Below are positions 25,275 through 33,475 of a stretch of DNA of 64,000 bases, one piece after another (position 1 is the first letter of the stretch; each line of letters opens with the position of its first letter). Both the position numbers and the translations under genes were made by a program. Below the pieces are notes generated by a model, which saw only the letters and a program-made list of their open reading frames with translations, did no database searches and was not told where the DNA came from. This DNA comes from an uncultured Opitutia bacterium (GTDB taxonomy: Bacteria > Verrucomicrobiota > Verrucomicrobiia > Opitutales > Opitutaceae), in NCBI GenBank assembly GCA_903902745.1, contig CAIUWA010000052.1:26454-90453 (forward strand), given 5' to 3'.

Positions 25275-25360
25275 GTTTCACACAGAGGCACAGAGGACAC
25301 AGAGAACCAAAAATCCCAGGATTGATCTTTCTCCGTGTCCTCTGTGCCTCTGTGTGAAAA
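25275..25360. repeat. long inverted repeat, CACAGAGGCACAGAGGACAC type
   Basis: The left arm is 25275-25308 (GGTTTCACACAGAGGCACAG...). The right arm is 25331-25360 (GTCCTCTGTGCCTCTGTGTG). The loop is 22 bp. It occupies the gap between the two LysM coiled-coil genes. The arms resemble the CGCAGAGGCGCAGAGG arms at 51436, 53673 and 54821 with C/A changes. Confidence 0.8.
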
Positions 25361-25373
25361 TTGCCCTGTTGCC

Positions 25374-28300
25374 TTAGGGGATCCGCAGGGTGCGGCCGAT
25401 CACGAGGTTTTTTTCGTCACGCATGACGTCGCGGTTGGCGGCGAGGATCTCGGGCCAGCGGTCGGGGGTGCCGTAATACTGGCGGGAGATTTTCGTGAGG
25501 GTGTCGCCGGTGGCGATGGTGTGGAGCCGCACCGCAGGTGCGGGGGAATTGGGAGTTGGGAGTTGGGAATTGGTGGGGACGGCGGTCGCCGTGGTGGCGG
25601 GTGGCGGGGGCGAGGGGCGAGTGGGTGCTGGTTGGGAGACCGCGCCCGGCCCGTTAAGGGATAGCTTGGTTTTCAGCTGGGCGTTTTCGCCGGCGAGGGC
25701 GGCGGCCTGGGCCTGGGTCTGGCGGAGTTGCTCGCGCAACGCGGCGGCTTGCGCGGCCGTCGATGATTCGGCGGTGGCGGTCGCCCGGTTGGCGGACGAA
25801 TTGACGGACAGCGCGCCCTTGACCTCTGAGAGCTGGGCCGTGAGGGCGGCGTTTTGCGCGGCGAGTTTTTCGCTGCTGGCGCGGAGTTCTTCGGCCTCGG
25901 TTTGCGCGAGGCTGAAGCTGCGCAGGGCCATCGCGAGCTTGGCGTCGCCATCGGCGTCCACGACCGGCGCCGGCGGGGCGACGGGAGCCGGGGTGCCGGC
26001 GGCGGCGAGCTGTTGCTGGAGTGCGGAGACTTTCTCACGGAGAGCGGAAGCCTCGTCGGCGCTCTTGCCGACGGCGGCCTTGAGCTTCTCGTTTTCGGTT
26101 TGGACGAGCGTATAGGAACGCAGGGAGGACTCGAGCTTGGTGGCGGCTTCGTCGAGCTGACGCTTCGCGGCGGAGTCGTCGGCCTGCGCGGAGGCCAGGG
26201 CATTTTTTTCCGCGGTGAGCTTGGCGAGGGAACGTTCGAGCTCGGCTGCGCGGGCCTTGGCAGTGTCCGCCGCGGCTGTCGCTGCGGCTGCGGTGGCGGA
26301 CACCTTGGCGAGGTTGGCCGATGCATCCGCCGTCGCTGCTGCAGTTTTGGCGGACACGTCCGCGGCAGCGGCGGCGCGGGTGGACAAAGCGGAGCGCTGC
26401 GCTTCGCTGTCGGCGAGCTGGCTCTTGAGATCGGCCAGCTGCTTCTGCAATTCACCCAGTTGCGCATTGGCGCGGGCCGCGGTGCCGGCTTGGGCGGCGC
26501 TCTGGCTGGAGGCGGCCTTGGCGGCGGCGAGCTGTTGGCTCAGATCCGCCGTCGCGGCAGCAGCTTTGGCTGACACGTCGGCCAGTTGCTTGGCCTGTGC
26601 ATCCGCAGTCGCCGAGGCCTTGGCGGCAGCACCAGTGGCTGCGGCCGCCGATGCTTTAGCTGCTGCGAGGTCGGCCGCGAGCGCGGCAGTACGATTTCTT
26701 TCCGCAGCCAGATTGGCCTGGGCCTCGGCTGAAGCAGCGGCGGCCTTGGTGGCCAGGCTGGCTTCCGTGGCGAGGGACTTCGCAAGCATTTCCTTGACGG
26801 CGGCGGTTTCGGTCGAGAGGTCGCGCAAGGACGCGCCGCGCTGCGCGGCGAGGTCCTCGAGCTGTTGATTTTTCAGGGCCGACGCGGTGGCGGCGTCCTG
26901 GGCGGACTTGAGGTCGGCCTGGAGCCGGGCGAGCTGGGTGCCGCTGTCACCGGCCTTGGCTACGGCGGCGGCGCGAAGCGTGCTGAGTTCAGCGGTGGCG
27001 GCAGCCGCCGCCGCGCTCTTGGCGTTCAGGTCGGCGGACAAGGCGGCGCTGTCGGTGCGGGCTTTTTCAAGATCCTTGCGGACGGCGGCGAGTTCAGTCG
27101 CCTGGGTTGTGGCAGCAGTGGCCGCGGCGGCGAGCTTGTCCTGGGCCGCGGCGAGGTCGCGGCGGGCGGTGGTGAGATTGGCGGCGAGCTGGCGGGTTTC
27201 GTCGCTGGCGGCGGACTTGGCGGTGTCCTGGGCCTCCTTGAGCCGGGCCTGCAGTTGCGGAATCTGCTGCTGGAGGGCGTTGCGCTCGGTTTCCAGCGAC
27301 TGCACCTGCGCGCGCAGCGTGGCGGTCTGGGTGGCGGTAGTCTTGGCGACAGCGAGCTGTTGGTTCAGGTCCGCCGTTGCGGCAGTAGCTTTGGCGGACA
27401 TGTCAGCCAGTTGTTTGGCCTGGGCTTCCACCATCGCGGCCGCCGCTGCCGCCGCGGAAGTTTTGGCGGCCAGATTGGCGGACGCCTCCGCGGCCAGCCG
27501 GCTGTTTTCAGCGGTGAGCGTGGCAAGATCGGCGCGGGCTTTTTCCGTGGCCTGGCGCGCGGCGGCGAGTTCGGTGGCCTGGGTCGTGGAAGTGGTGGAG
27601 GCGGTGGCGAGCTTGTCCTGAGCTGCGGCGAGGTCGCGGCGGGCGGTGGTGAGATTGGCGGCGAGCTGGCGGGTTTCGTCGCTGGCGGCGGACTTCGTGG
27701 CGTCCTGCGCTTCCTTAAGCCGGGCCTGCAGTTGCGGAATCTGCTGCTGGAGGGCGTTGCGCTCGGTTTCCAGCGACTGCACCTGCGCGCGCAGCGTGGC
27801 GGCCTGGGTGGCGGCGGCATTCGCCGCTGCGGCCTTGGCGGTGAGATCGGTGCGCTGGGCTTCGCTGGCGGTGAGGCGGCCCTGCAGTTCAGCCAGCCGG
27901 GTTTGAAGTTCGCCTAGCTGTGCGGCGGCGGTTTTCGCAACGGCGAGCTGCTGGTTCAGGTCCGCCAGTTGTTTGGCCTGGGCTTCCACCATCGCCGCCG
28001 CCGCCGCTGAGGAGGAAGTCGCGGCCGTTGCCGAAGCCTTGGCGGCCGCGTTGGCCGCTTGAATGGCCGACAAATCGGCGGACAGGCTCGTCACTTTCTG
28101 CTGCGACTCGGCGAGAGAGCGCTTCGTCGCATCGAGTTCGCTGCCGAGGGCGGCGGCCTTCGTCTGGGCTTCGCCGGTGGTCAGGGCGGCGGCTTCCGCC
28201 TTGGTCAGGCGAGCGGTGAGTGCATCCCTTTCGGCGTCGAGAGCAGCGACCCGGTCTGCGGCCTGGGCCTTGTCGACGGTGAGGGCGTTGCGAGCGGCTT

Positions 28301-29924
28301 CGAGGGTGCGGACTTGCGTGAGGAGATTGGCGAGCTGGCCGCTGGCGTCCTGGGCGGCGCCGGCCTTGGACTGGGCCTCTGCCTTCGCCGAGGCGATGGC
28401 GGCCGCATCGGCACTGCGCTGGGCTTCGCTGGCGGCGAGCTGGGTTTTGAGCGTGGCAAGCTGGGTGGCCTGGGCCGCCGCGTCAGCCGTGGCCTTGGCG
28501 AGTGCGGCCTCGGCCCGGGTGCGTTCACTCTCGGCGCGGGTGACGGCGGTGCGGAGCGTGGTGAGCTCGGCGGAGGCTCCCGCTGTCGCGGCAGCGGCTT
28601 TGGCGGATGTGTCCGCGGCGGCGTTGGCCTTGGCGGACAGGGCGGTGGCATCGGCGCGGGCCTTCTCGGCTTCCTTCCAGGCGGCGGCGAGTTCCGTCGC
28701 GAGTTGCTTCTTATCATTATTCGCGGTGGTCAGATCCTCCTGGGCCTTGGCGAGCTGGGTGGCAGCGGTGGCGGCTTGGCCGGAGGCGGCCTTGGCGGCG
28801 GCCAACTGCTGGGTGAGATCGGAAATCTGTTTCGCCTGGGCCTCGGCCTGGGCAGAAGCGTTGGTTGCCACGGAATTTTTCGCGGACAAATCGGCGGCCA
28901 GGCGGTTCTTTTCGGACGTTAACGCCGCGAGGTCGCGGCGGGCGGCATCGAGATCGGCAGTGAGTTTTTGGGTGGCGCCGGCCTGCACCGTTGATGCGGT
29001 GGCGGCGGATTGGAGGCGGGCGGCCTCGGCGGTGAGCTGGGTGGCGCGGGCTTCGGCGCGGGTGAGGGCGGCCTGGGCGTCCGCCTGGGCGGCGAGGGCT
29101 TTTTCCCGATCGGCCCGGGCCGTGGCGGCGGCGTTGTTCGCGGCTTCGAGCGCGCGGCCCCGCTCGGCGGCGAGGTCCTCGAACTGCTGGTTCCTGGCCG
29201 CGGTGGTCGTGGCGGCGGCTTGCGCCTCCTTCAGCTGGGCCTGGAGCTGCGCCAGTTCGCTGGCGCGCGCGGCGCTGGCCTGCTGGGCGGCGGTCTCGCG
29301 CTCGGCCACGCTGGCGCGCAAGGCTGACACTTCGGCGGCGAGCTGCTGCTTGTCGTTGCGCAGGCTCGCGAGCTCCGCCTGCAGCTGGGCCGAGTTGTCG
29401 GCCTTGGCCGGTTGATCCGCCACGAGGACAGGCGCGGGGCCCGGGCCAGAAGTGGGTGACGGAGAAGTTTTTGAAGTCTCCGTCACGGGCGGGACCGTGG
29501 TGGTTCTCGAGGGAGAGTCGGTGCGCGTGACCAGAACCGGCTGAAGACTGGTTGATGCGGCGGCGGCCTTGGAGACGACGCCGGCGCGCCGGGCCACGAT
29601 GGTGGCACGGAGGACTTCAATCCGGCGCCGCCCATCGGCGAGCTGGGCGTCGGTCATGCGGTTGATCAGGGATTGGATGGCCGTGCCCTTGCTGCCATTT
29701 TCGGCGGCGAGCGTGAGCCAGGCAAAGCCCTCGGTCAGGTTGACGGGCACATTGCGACCCTCGGCATAGGCCAGACCCAGATTATACTGCGCGATGGCAT
29801 TGCCGCGCTCGGCATTGTTGCGAAGGGAAGCGATCTCGGCCGGCTCGGTATCAGCCGCGATCAGCACGGAAGTGAGGCAGGCAAACGTCAGCAGCGCGAG
29901 GCGGACGGATTTCATGGCGGACAT
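25374..29924 (-). CDS. giant Ala-rich coiled-coil protein with Sel1-like N-terminus and LysM C-terminus
   Basis: This 1516-residue protein has a signal peptide (to about residue 24) and a Sel1-like repeat (NAIAQYNLGLAYAEGRNVPVN through FAWLTLAAENGSK). About 1250 residues of Ala/Gln/Lys/Glu-rich coiled coil follow, then a LysM domain (HTIATGDTLTKISRQYYGTP to the end). The coiled coil contains internal duplications: 27130-27330 and 27607-27807 are nearly identical at DNA level, offset 477 bp (159 codons). The linker peptide TNSQLPTPNSPAP is repeat-encoded (25546-25574). It is probably a long periplasmic or surface fibre anchored to peptidoglycan. Confidence 0.88.
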   Translation of the reverse strand: MSAMKSVRLALLTFACLTSVLIAADTEPAEIASLRNNAERGNAIAQYNLGLAYAEGRNVPVNLTEGFAWLTLAAENGSKGTAIQSLINRMTDAQLADGRRRIEVLRATIVARRAGVVSKAAAASTSLQPVLVTRTDSPSRTTTVPPVTETSKTSPSPTSGPGPAPVLVADQPAKADNSAQLQAELASLRNDKQQLAAEVSALRASVAERETAAQQASAARASELAQLQAQLKEAQAAATTTAARNQQFEDLAAERGRALEAANNAAATARADREKALAAQADAQAALTRAEARATQLTAEAARLQSAATASTVQAGATQKLTADLDAARRDLAALTSEKNRLAADLSAKNSVATNASAQAEAQAKQISDLTQQLAAAKAASGQAATAATQLAKAQEDLTTANNDKKQLATELAAAWKEAEKARADATALSAKANAAADTSAKAAAATAGASAELTTLRTAVTRAESERTRAEAALAKATADAAAQATQLATLKTQLAASEAQRSADAAAIASAKAEAQSKAGAAQDASGQLANLLTQVRTLEAARNALTVDKAQAADRVAALDAERDALTARLTKAEAAALTTGEAQTKAAALGSELDATKRSLAESQQKVTSLSADLSAIQAANAAAKASATAATSSSAAAAAMVEAQAKQLADLNQQLAVAKTAAAQLGELQTRLAELQGRLTASEAQRTDLTAKAAAANAAATQAATLRAQVQSLETERNALQQQIPQLQARLKEAQDATKSAASDETRQLAANLTTARRDLAAAQDKLATASTTSTTQATELAAARQATEKARADLATLTAENSRLAAEASANLAAKTSAAAAAAAMVEAQAKQLADMSAKATAATADLNQQLAVAKTTATQTATLRAQVQSLETERNALQQQIPQLQARLKEAQDTAKSAASDETRQLAANLTTARRDLAAAQDKLAAAATAATTQATELAAVRKDLEKARTDSAALSADLNAKSAAAAAATAELSTLRAAAVAKAGDSGTQLARLQADLKSAQDAATASALKNQQLEDLAAQRGASLRDLSTETAAVKEMLAKSLATEASLATKAAAASAEAQANLAAERNRTAALAADLAAAKASAAAATGAAAKASATADAQAKQLADVSAKAAAATADLSQQLAAAKAASSQSAAQAGTAARANAQLGELQKQLADLKSQLADSEAQRSALSTRAAAAADVSAKTAAATADASANLAKVSATAAAATAAADTAKARAAELERSLAKLTAEKNALASAQADDSAAKRQLDEAATKLESSLRSYTLVQTENEKLKAAVGKSADEASALREKVSALQQQLAAAGTPAPVAPPAPVVDADGDAKLAMALRSFSLAQTEAEELRASSEKLAAQNAALTAQLSEVKGALSVNSSANRATATAESSTAAQAAALREQLRQTQAQAAALAGENAQLKTKLSLNGPGAVSQPAPTRPSPPPPATTATAVPTNSQLPTPNSPAPAVRLHTIATGDTLTKISRQYYGTPDRWPEILAANRDVMRDEKNLVIGRTLRIP

Positions 29925-30002
29925 GGCTGTAACCTTAGTGCCTTCCGCGGCGGACTCAATCCGCGAAGTTGCGGGCTTGCGGAATGGCCGAAGGCGACGC
30001 CC

Positions 30003-31505
30003 CTAGGCGGATGACCATTTTTTTACCCGTTCCACGGCCCGATGCCAGTCGTGTCGGAGCTTTTTCATCGCCGCGGGCCGAGTCTGCGGGCGGAACGTGC
30101 GCCCGACGCTCCACAGGCGGGCGATCTCGTCGCGGTCCCGCCAGAAACCGACGGCGAGGCCGGCGAGATAGGCGGCGCCCAGCGCGGTGGTTTCGCGGGT
30201 GTGCGGCCGCACGACCGGCACGCCGAGGAGGTCGCTCTGGAACTGCATGAGCGGGGCGTTCACGGTGGCGCCGCCGTCGACGCGGAGTTCGCGCAGCTTG
30301 ATTTTGGCGTCGGCCTCCATGGCCGCGAGCAGGTCGGCGCTCTGGTAGGCGATGCTTTCGAGCGCGGCTCGCGCGACATGCGCGGCGGTAGTGCCGCGCG
30401 TGAGCCCGAGGATGGCGCCGCGGGCGGAGGCGTCCCAGTGCGGCGCGCCGAGCCCGGTGAACGCCGGCACGAGATAGACGCCGCCGTTGTCCGGCGCGCG
30501 CGCGGCAAGCGCCTCGATGTCGGCGGACCGGGCGATCAGCCCGAGGCCGTCGCGGAGCCACTGCACGACGGCGCCGCCGATGAACACGCTGCCCTCGAGC
30601 GCGTACTCGAGGGGACCGCGGGCACCGAGGCGCCACGCGATGGTGGTGAGGAGCTGGTGTTTTGACGCGACGGGTTTCTCGCCGGTGTGCAGCAGCAGGA
30701 AGCAGCCGGTGCCATAGGTGTTCTTCGCCATGCCCGGGTGGAAGCACGCCTGTCCGAAAAGCGCGGCCTGCTGGTCGCCGGCGACGCCGCTGATCGGCAC
30801 GCCGCGCAGCGCGGGAATGGTTTCAACCTCGCCGTAGACCTCGCTGCTGGCGCGCACGGTGGGCAGCACCTCGTGCGGGATGCGCAGGGCGCGGAGCAAG
30901 TCGTCATCCCAGTCGCCGGTGCGGAGATTTAACAGGAGCGTGCGCGAGGCATTCGAAACGTCGGTGGCGTGCACGCGGCCGCCGGTGAGCTGCCAGAGGA
31001 GCCAGGTATCCACCGTTCCGAAGGCGAGTTCGCCGCGGCCGGCGCGGCGGCGCGCGCCGGGCACGCGGTCGAGTAGCCAGGCGAGTTTCGTGCCGGAGAA
31101 ATACGGGTCGAGCAGCAGTCCGGTCCGTCGGCGGAACAAGGGCTCGAGATTTTTCGCCTTCAGTTTCGCACAAAGCTCCGTCGTGCGCCGGTCCTGCCAG
31201 ACGATGGCCGGGGCCAGCGGCCGGCCGGTGGCGCGGTCCCAGAGCAGAGTGGTCTCGCGCTGGTTGGTGAGACCAAGGCAGGCGAGGTCGGCGCCGGTGA
31301 GGTTGGCCTCGGCGACCGCGGCGAGGGCGGTGCGCCGGGTGGTTTCCCAGAGATCTGCCGGGTCATGCTCGACCCAGCCGGGGCGGGGAAAATGCTGGGG
31401 AAACTCCTGCTGCGCCGTGGCCACGGCCCGGCCGCGGCGGTCGAACACCATCGCGCGGGAGGAAGTCGTGCCCTGGTCGAGCGCGAGGACAAAGCGGCGG
31501 GGCAT
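30003..31505 (-). CDS. glpK: glycerol kinase
   Basis: This is a 500-residue FGGY-family kinase from ATG 31505 ([22 protein letters not shown]). The frame extends upstream without family similarity. Signature segments are [52 protein letters not shown] and [19 protein letters not shown]. It is full length for GlpK (about 500 residues) and phosphorylates glycerol to glycerol 3-phosphate. No glpF or glpD is adjacent, so it appears to be a single-gene unit. Confidence 0.95.
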   Translation of the reverse strand: MPRRFVLALDQGTTSSRAMVFDRRGRAVATAQQEFPQHFPRPGWVEHDPADLWETTRRTALAAVAEANLTGADLACLGLTNQRETTLLWDRATGRPLAPAIVWQDRRTTELCAKLKAKNLEPLFRRRTGLLLDPYFSGTKLAWLLDRVPGARRRAGRGELAFGTVDTWLLWQLTGGRVHATDVSNASRTLLLNLRTGDWDDDLLRALRIPHEVLPTVRASSEVYGEVETIPALRGVPISGVAGDQQAALFGQACFHPGMAKNTYGTGCFLLLHTGEKPVASKHQLLTTIAWRLGARGPLEYALEGSVFIGGAVVQWLRDGLGLIARSADIEALAARAPDNGGVYLVPAFTGLGAPHWDASARGAILGLTRGTTAAHVARAALESIAYQSADLLAAMEADAKIKLRELRVDGGATVNAPLMQFQSDLLGVPVVRPHTRETTALGAAYLAGLAVGFWRDRDEIARLWSVGRTFRPQTRPAAMKKLRHDWHRAVERVKKWSSA

Positions 31506-31812
31506 GCCGGCACGGTGACAGCGGCCCGGCCCGCCGCCAAGCCCGCTCAGGATGATTTTGGATTTCGCGCAGGGGCGCGGAGGCGCAAAGCAAGGCAAAG
31601 ACACCAAGGAATCTAGGAAAGGAGATCGGGAAAAATTCCGCCGGCTTCTGCCCGGCGTCGCTGCACCTCTCTGGGACACCGGCGGGGAGGAACCAAACCC
31701 AATTTGTTCCCCCGAGCAGGTCGTCATTTCAATTTCACTCATTACATGAAATTTCCCGGTGATGGGCTTGGAGGGTGGGGGCGGCTGAGAAAATGGCGCT
31801 AAGGGCTTGCAC
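31506..31812. other. intergenic region with a single repeat arm
   Basis: This region contains an unpaired left-arm sequence (TTTCGCGCAGGGGCGCGGAG at about 31563) of the same family as the paired repeats. No convincing small gene was seen. It must hold the glpK promoter. Confidence 0.5.
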
Positions 31813-31836
31813 AACTGGTAAGCTAGCTTACCAGTT
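31813..31836. promoter_or_regulatory. perfect 24-bp palindrome, probable MarR operator
   Basis: The half-site AACTGGTAAGCT (31813-31824) is followed directly by its exact reverse complement (31825-31836). It ends 20 bp before the marR start codon. A TTGCAC hexamer at 31807-31812 could be the -35 box, which would place the palindrome in the spacer and -10 region. MarR repressors typically bind such palindromes in their own promoters. Confidence 0.8.
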
Positions 31837-31856
31837 TCCTCCCCCTGCCAATCCTC

Positions 31857-32324
31857 ATGAGTGTCAGCCTGCCTAATTTTGACCGCGGCCTCGGATTCGT
31901 CCTGAACGATGTGAGCCGCCTTTTGCGCCGGGAGTTTGAGCGGCGCGTGCGCGGCTTCGGGCTGACGCGCGCGCAGTGGATGCTGCTATTCTATGTGGCG
32001 CGCCAGCCGGGGGCCAGCCAGAGCGATCTGGCGGAAATCCTGCAGCAGGAGAAAATTACGGTCAGCCGGCAGGCCGCCCGGCTGGAAAAAAACGGCTGGC
32101 TGGAGCGGCTGGACCATGCCGCCGACGGGCGCGCCTACCGCCTGCAGCTCACGCCGAAGGCACGGGACATGGTGGTGCGGCTCTCACTGGTCGCGGACGA
32201 GTTGCGCGTCGATGCGCTGAGCGGCCTGCCGTCCGCGCGGCGCGAAGCCCTCATCAACGACCTGTTGAAGGTAAAATCCAACCTCCTGCGCATGCCGGTG
32301 GCCGGCCGCGGATCCATTTCATGA
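31857..32324 (+). CDS. MarR-family transcriptional regulator
   Basis: This 155-residue winged-helix protein has the MarR core: [20 protein letters not shown] (recognition region), [16 protein letters not shown], and the wing [17 protein letters not shown]. It is first in an operon with an RND adaptor and pump and overlaps the adaptor start by ATGA (32321-32324). By its position and the palindrome just upstream, it probably represses the operon in an inducer-dependent way. The inducer is unknown. Confidence 0.93.
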   Translation: MSVSLPNFDRGLGFVLNDVSRLLRREFERRVRGFGLTRAQWMLLFYVARQPGASQSDLAEILQQEKITVSRQAARLEKNGWLERLDHAADGRAYRLQLTPKARDMVVRLSLVADELRVDALSGLPSARREALINDLLKVKSNLLRMPVAGRGSIS

Positions 32325-33475
32325 AAAGAATATTTTCCTCTCTCTCTGGCGCCCTCCTGGCCGCCCTGCTGGCGCTCGGGATCGCCGGCTGCTCCCGTTC
32401 ATCGGGCGATGCCGCCGGCGCGGCGACACCGCCCGTGCCCGTGCAGGTAGCGATGGCCATGCAGCAGGACGTGCCGCGCCTGATCGACGCGATTGGAAAT
32501 GTGCAGTCGCAGCGCAGCGTCGCGATCAAGTCGCAGGTCGACGGGATCATCGCCCAGGTTCATTTCCACGAGGGCGACGAGGTGCAGGCCGGCGAGGTCC
32601 TGATCTCGCTCGACCGCCGGCCGTTTGAAAACGGCCTTAACATCGCGCGGGCCGACCTCGCGAACGCCCGCGCCGAAGCCAGCCAGGCCGCGAAGGATGC
32701 CGACCGTTACTCGCACCTCGACCAAACGGACGCGATTTCCAAGGAGCAGTTTGCGCAAATCTTGACCAAGGCGGAAACCTCCCGCGCGCTCGTGCAGGCG
32801 AAGGAGGCCGCCGTGGCCAACGCCGAGCTGCAACTGGGCTACACCCGGATCAGCGCGCCCATCGCGGGCCGCACCGGCCAGCTCATCCTTCATGAGGGCG
32901 CGCTGGTGAAGGCCAACGACGTGAGCCAGTCGATCCTGACCATCAACCAGCTTGCGCCCATCGCCGTTGCCTACGCCGTGCCGGAGGATGCCCTCGGCGT
33001 GATCCGCGCGGCGATTGCGGAGCAGCGCGCGACCGTATCGGTGACGGAGCGCGTGTCGGGCGTCATCCGGACGGATGGGAAGCTCACGTTCGTGGACAAC
33101 GCTGTCGATCTCACCACGGGCACGATCATCCTGAAGGCCGTGTTCGACAACGCGGATCACGCGCTCTGGCCCGGGCAGTTCGTCCAGGTGCAGACCCAGA
33201 CCGGGGTGGACCGGAATGCGATCGTCGTGCCCACTTCCGCCGTGCTGACCGGTCAGAGCGGTTCGCAGATCTATATCGTGAAAACCGACCGCACCGTGGA
33301 GTTGCGGCCGGTCAAAATCCTCCGGACCGCCAATGACCTGTCGATTGTCACCCAGGGCGTGCAGGCCGGCGAGACGGTCGTGACCGACGGCCAGCTCCGC
33401 CTGGTGCCCGGTGCGAGCGTCGAGGCGAAGAATGTCAACGGCTCGGCCGTGGCCGCCGCCGGCGCGAAGCCATGA
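32321..33475 (+). CDS. RND efflux periplasmic adaptor (membrane fusion) lipoprotein
   Basis: This 384-residue protein starts at ATG 32321. Its signal peptide ends in the lipobox IAGC (Cys24). Biotinyl-lipoyl-like half-motifs SQVDGIIAQVHFHEGDEV and ELQLGYTRISAPIAGRTG flank an alpha-hairpin. C-terminal beta-barrel and membrane-proximal segments include VPTSAVLTGQSGSQIYIV. It is of the MdtA/AcrA type and bridges the inner-membrane pump to an outer-membrane channel. No TolC-like gene is in the operon. It overlaps the pump gene by ATGA. Confidence 0.95.
   Translation: MKRIFSSLSGALLAALLALGIAGCSRSSGDAAGAATPPVPVQVAMAMQQDVPRLIDAIGNVQSQRSVAIKSQVDGIIAQVHFHEGDEVQAGEVLISLDRRPFENGLNIARADLANARAEASQAAKDADRYSHLDQTDAISKEQFAQILTKAETSRALVQAKEAAVANAELQLGYTRISAPIAGRTGQLILHEGALVKANDVSQSILTINQLAPIAVAYAVPEDALGVIRAAIAEQRATVSVTERVSGVIRTDGKLTFVDNAVDLTTGTIILKAVFDNADHALWPGQFVQVQTQTGVDRNAIVVPTSAVLTGQSGSQIYIVKTDRTVELRPVKILRTANDLSIVTQGVQAGETVVTDGQLRLVPGASVEAKNVNGSAVAAAGAKP

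Noticed and set aside
26000..29400. Apparent periodic repeats that might suggest a CRISPR array
   Set aside because: They are codon-level repeats within a coiled-coil gene; no regular repeat-spacer pattern exists.
25495..29415. Several long open frames on the plus strand opposite the LysM coiled-coil genes
   Set aside because: They mirror the Ala-rich codon pattern of the minus-strand genes, lack recognisable motifs and start sites, and overlap them entirely.
31506..31814. N-terminal extension of GlpK
   Set aside because: No family similarity before [14 protein letters not shown]; it contains repeat-derived sequence.
31976..32320. N-terminal extension of the RND adaptor across marR
   Set aside because: It overlaps marR in another frame and has low-complexity sequence; ATG 32321 opens into a proper lipoprotein signal.
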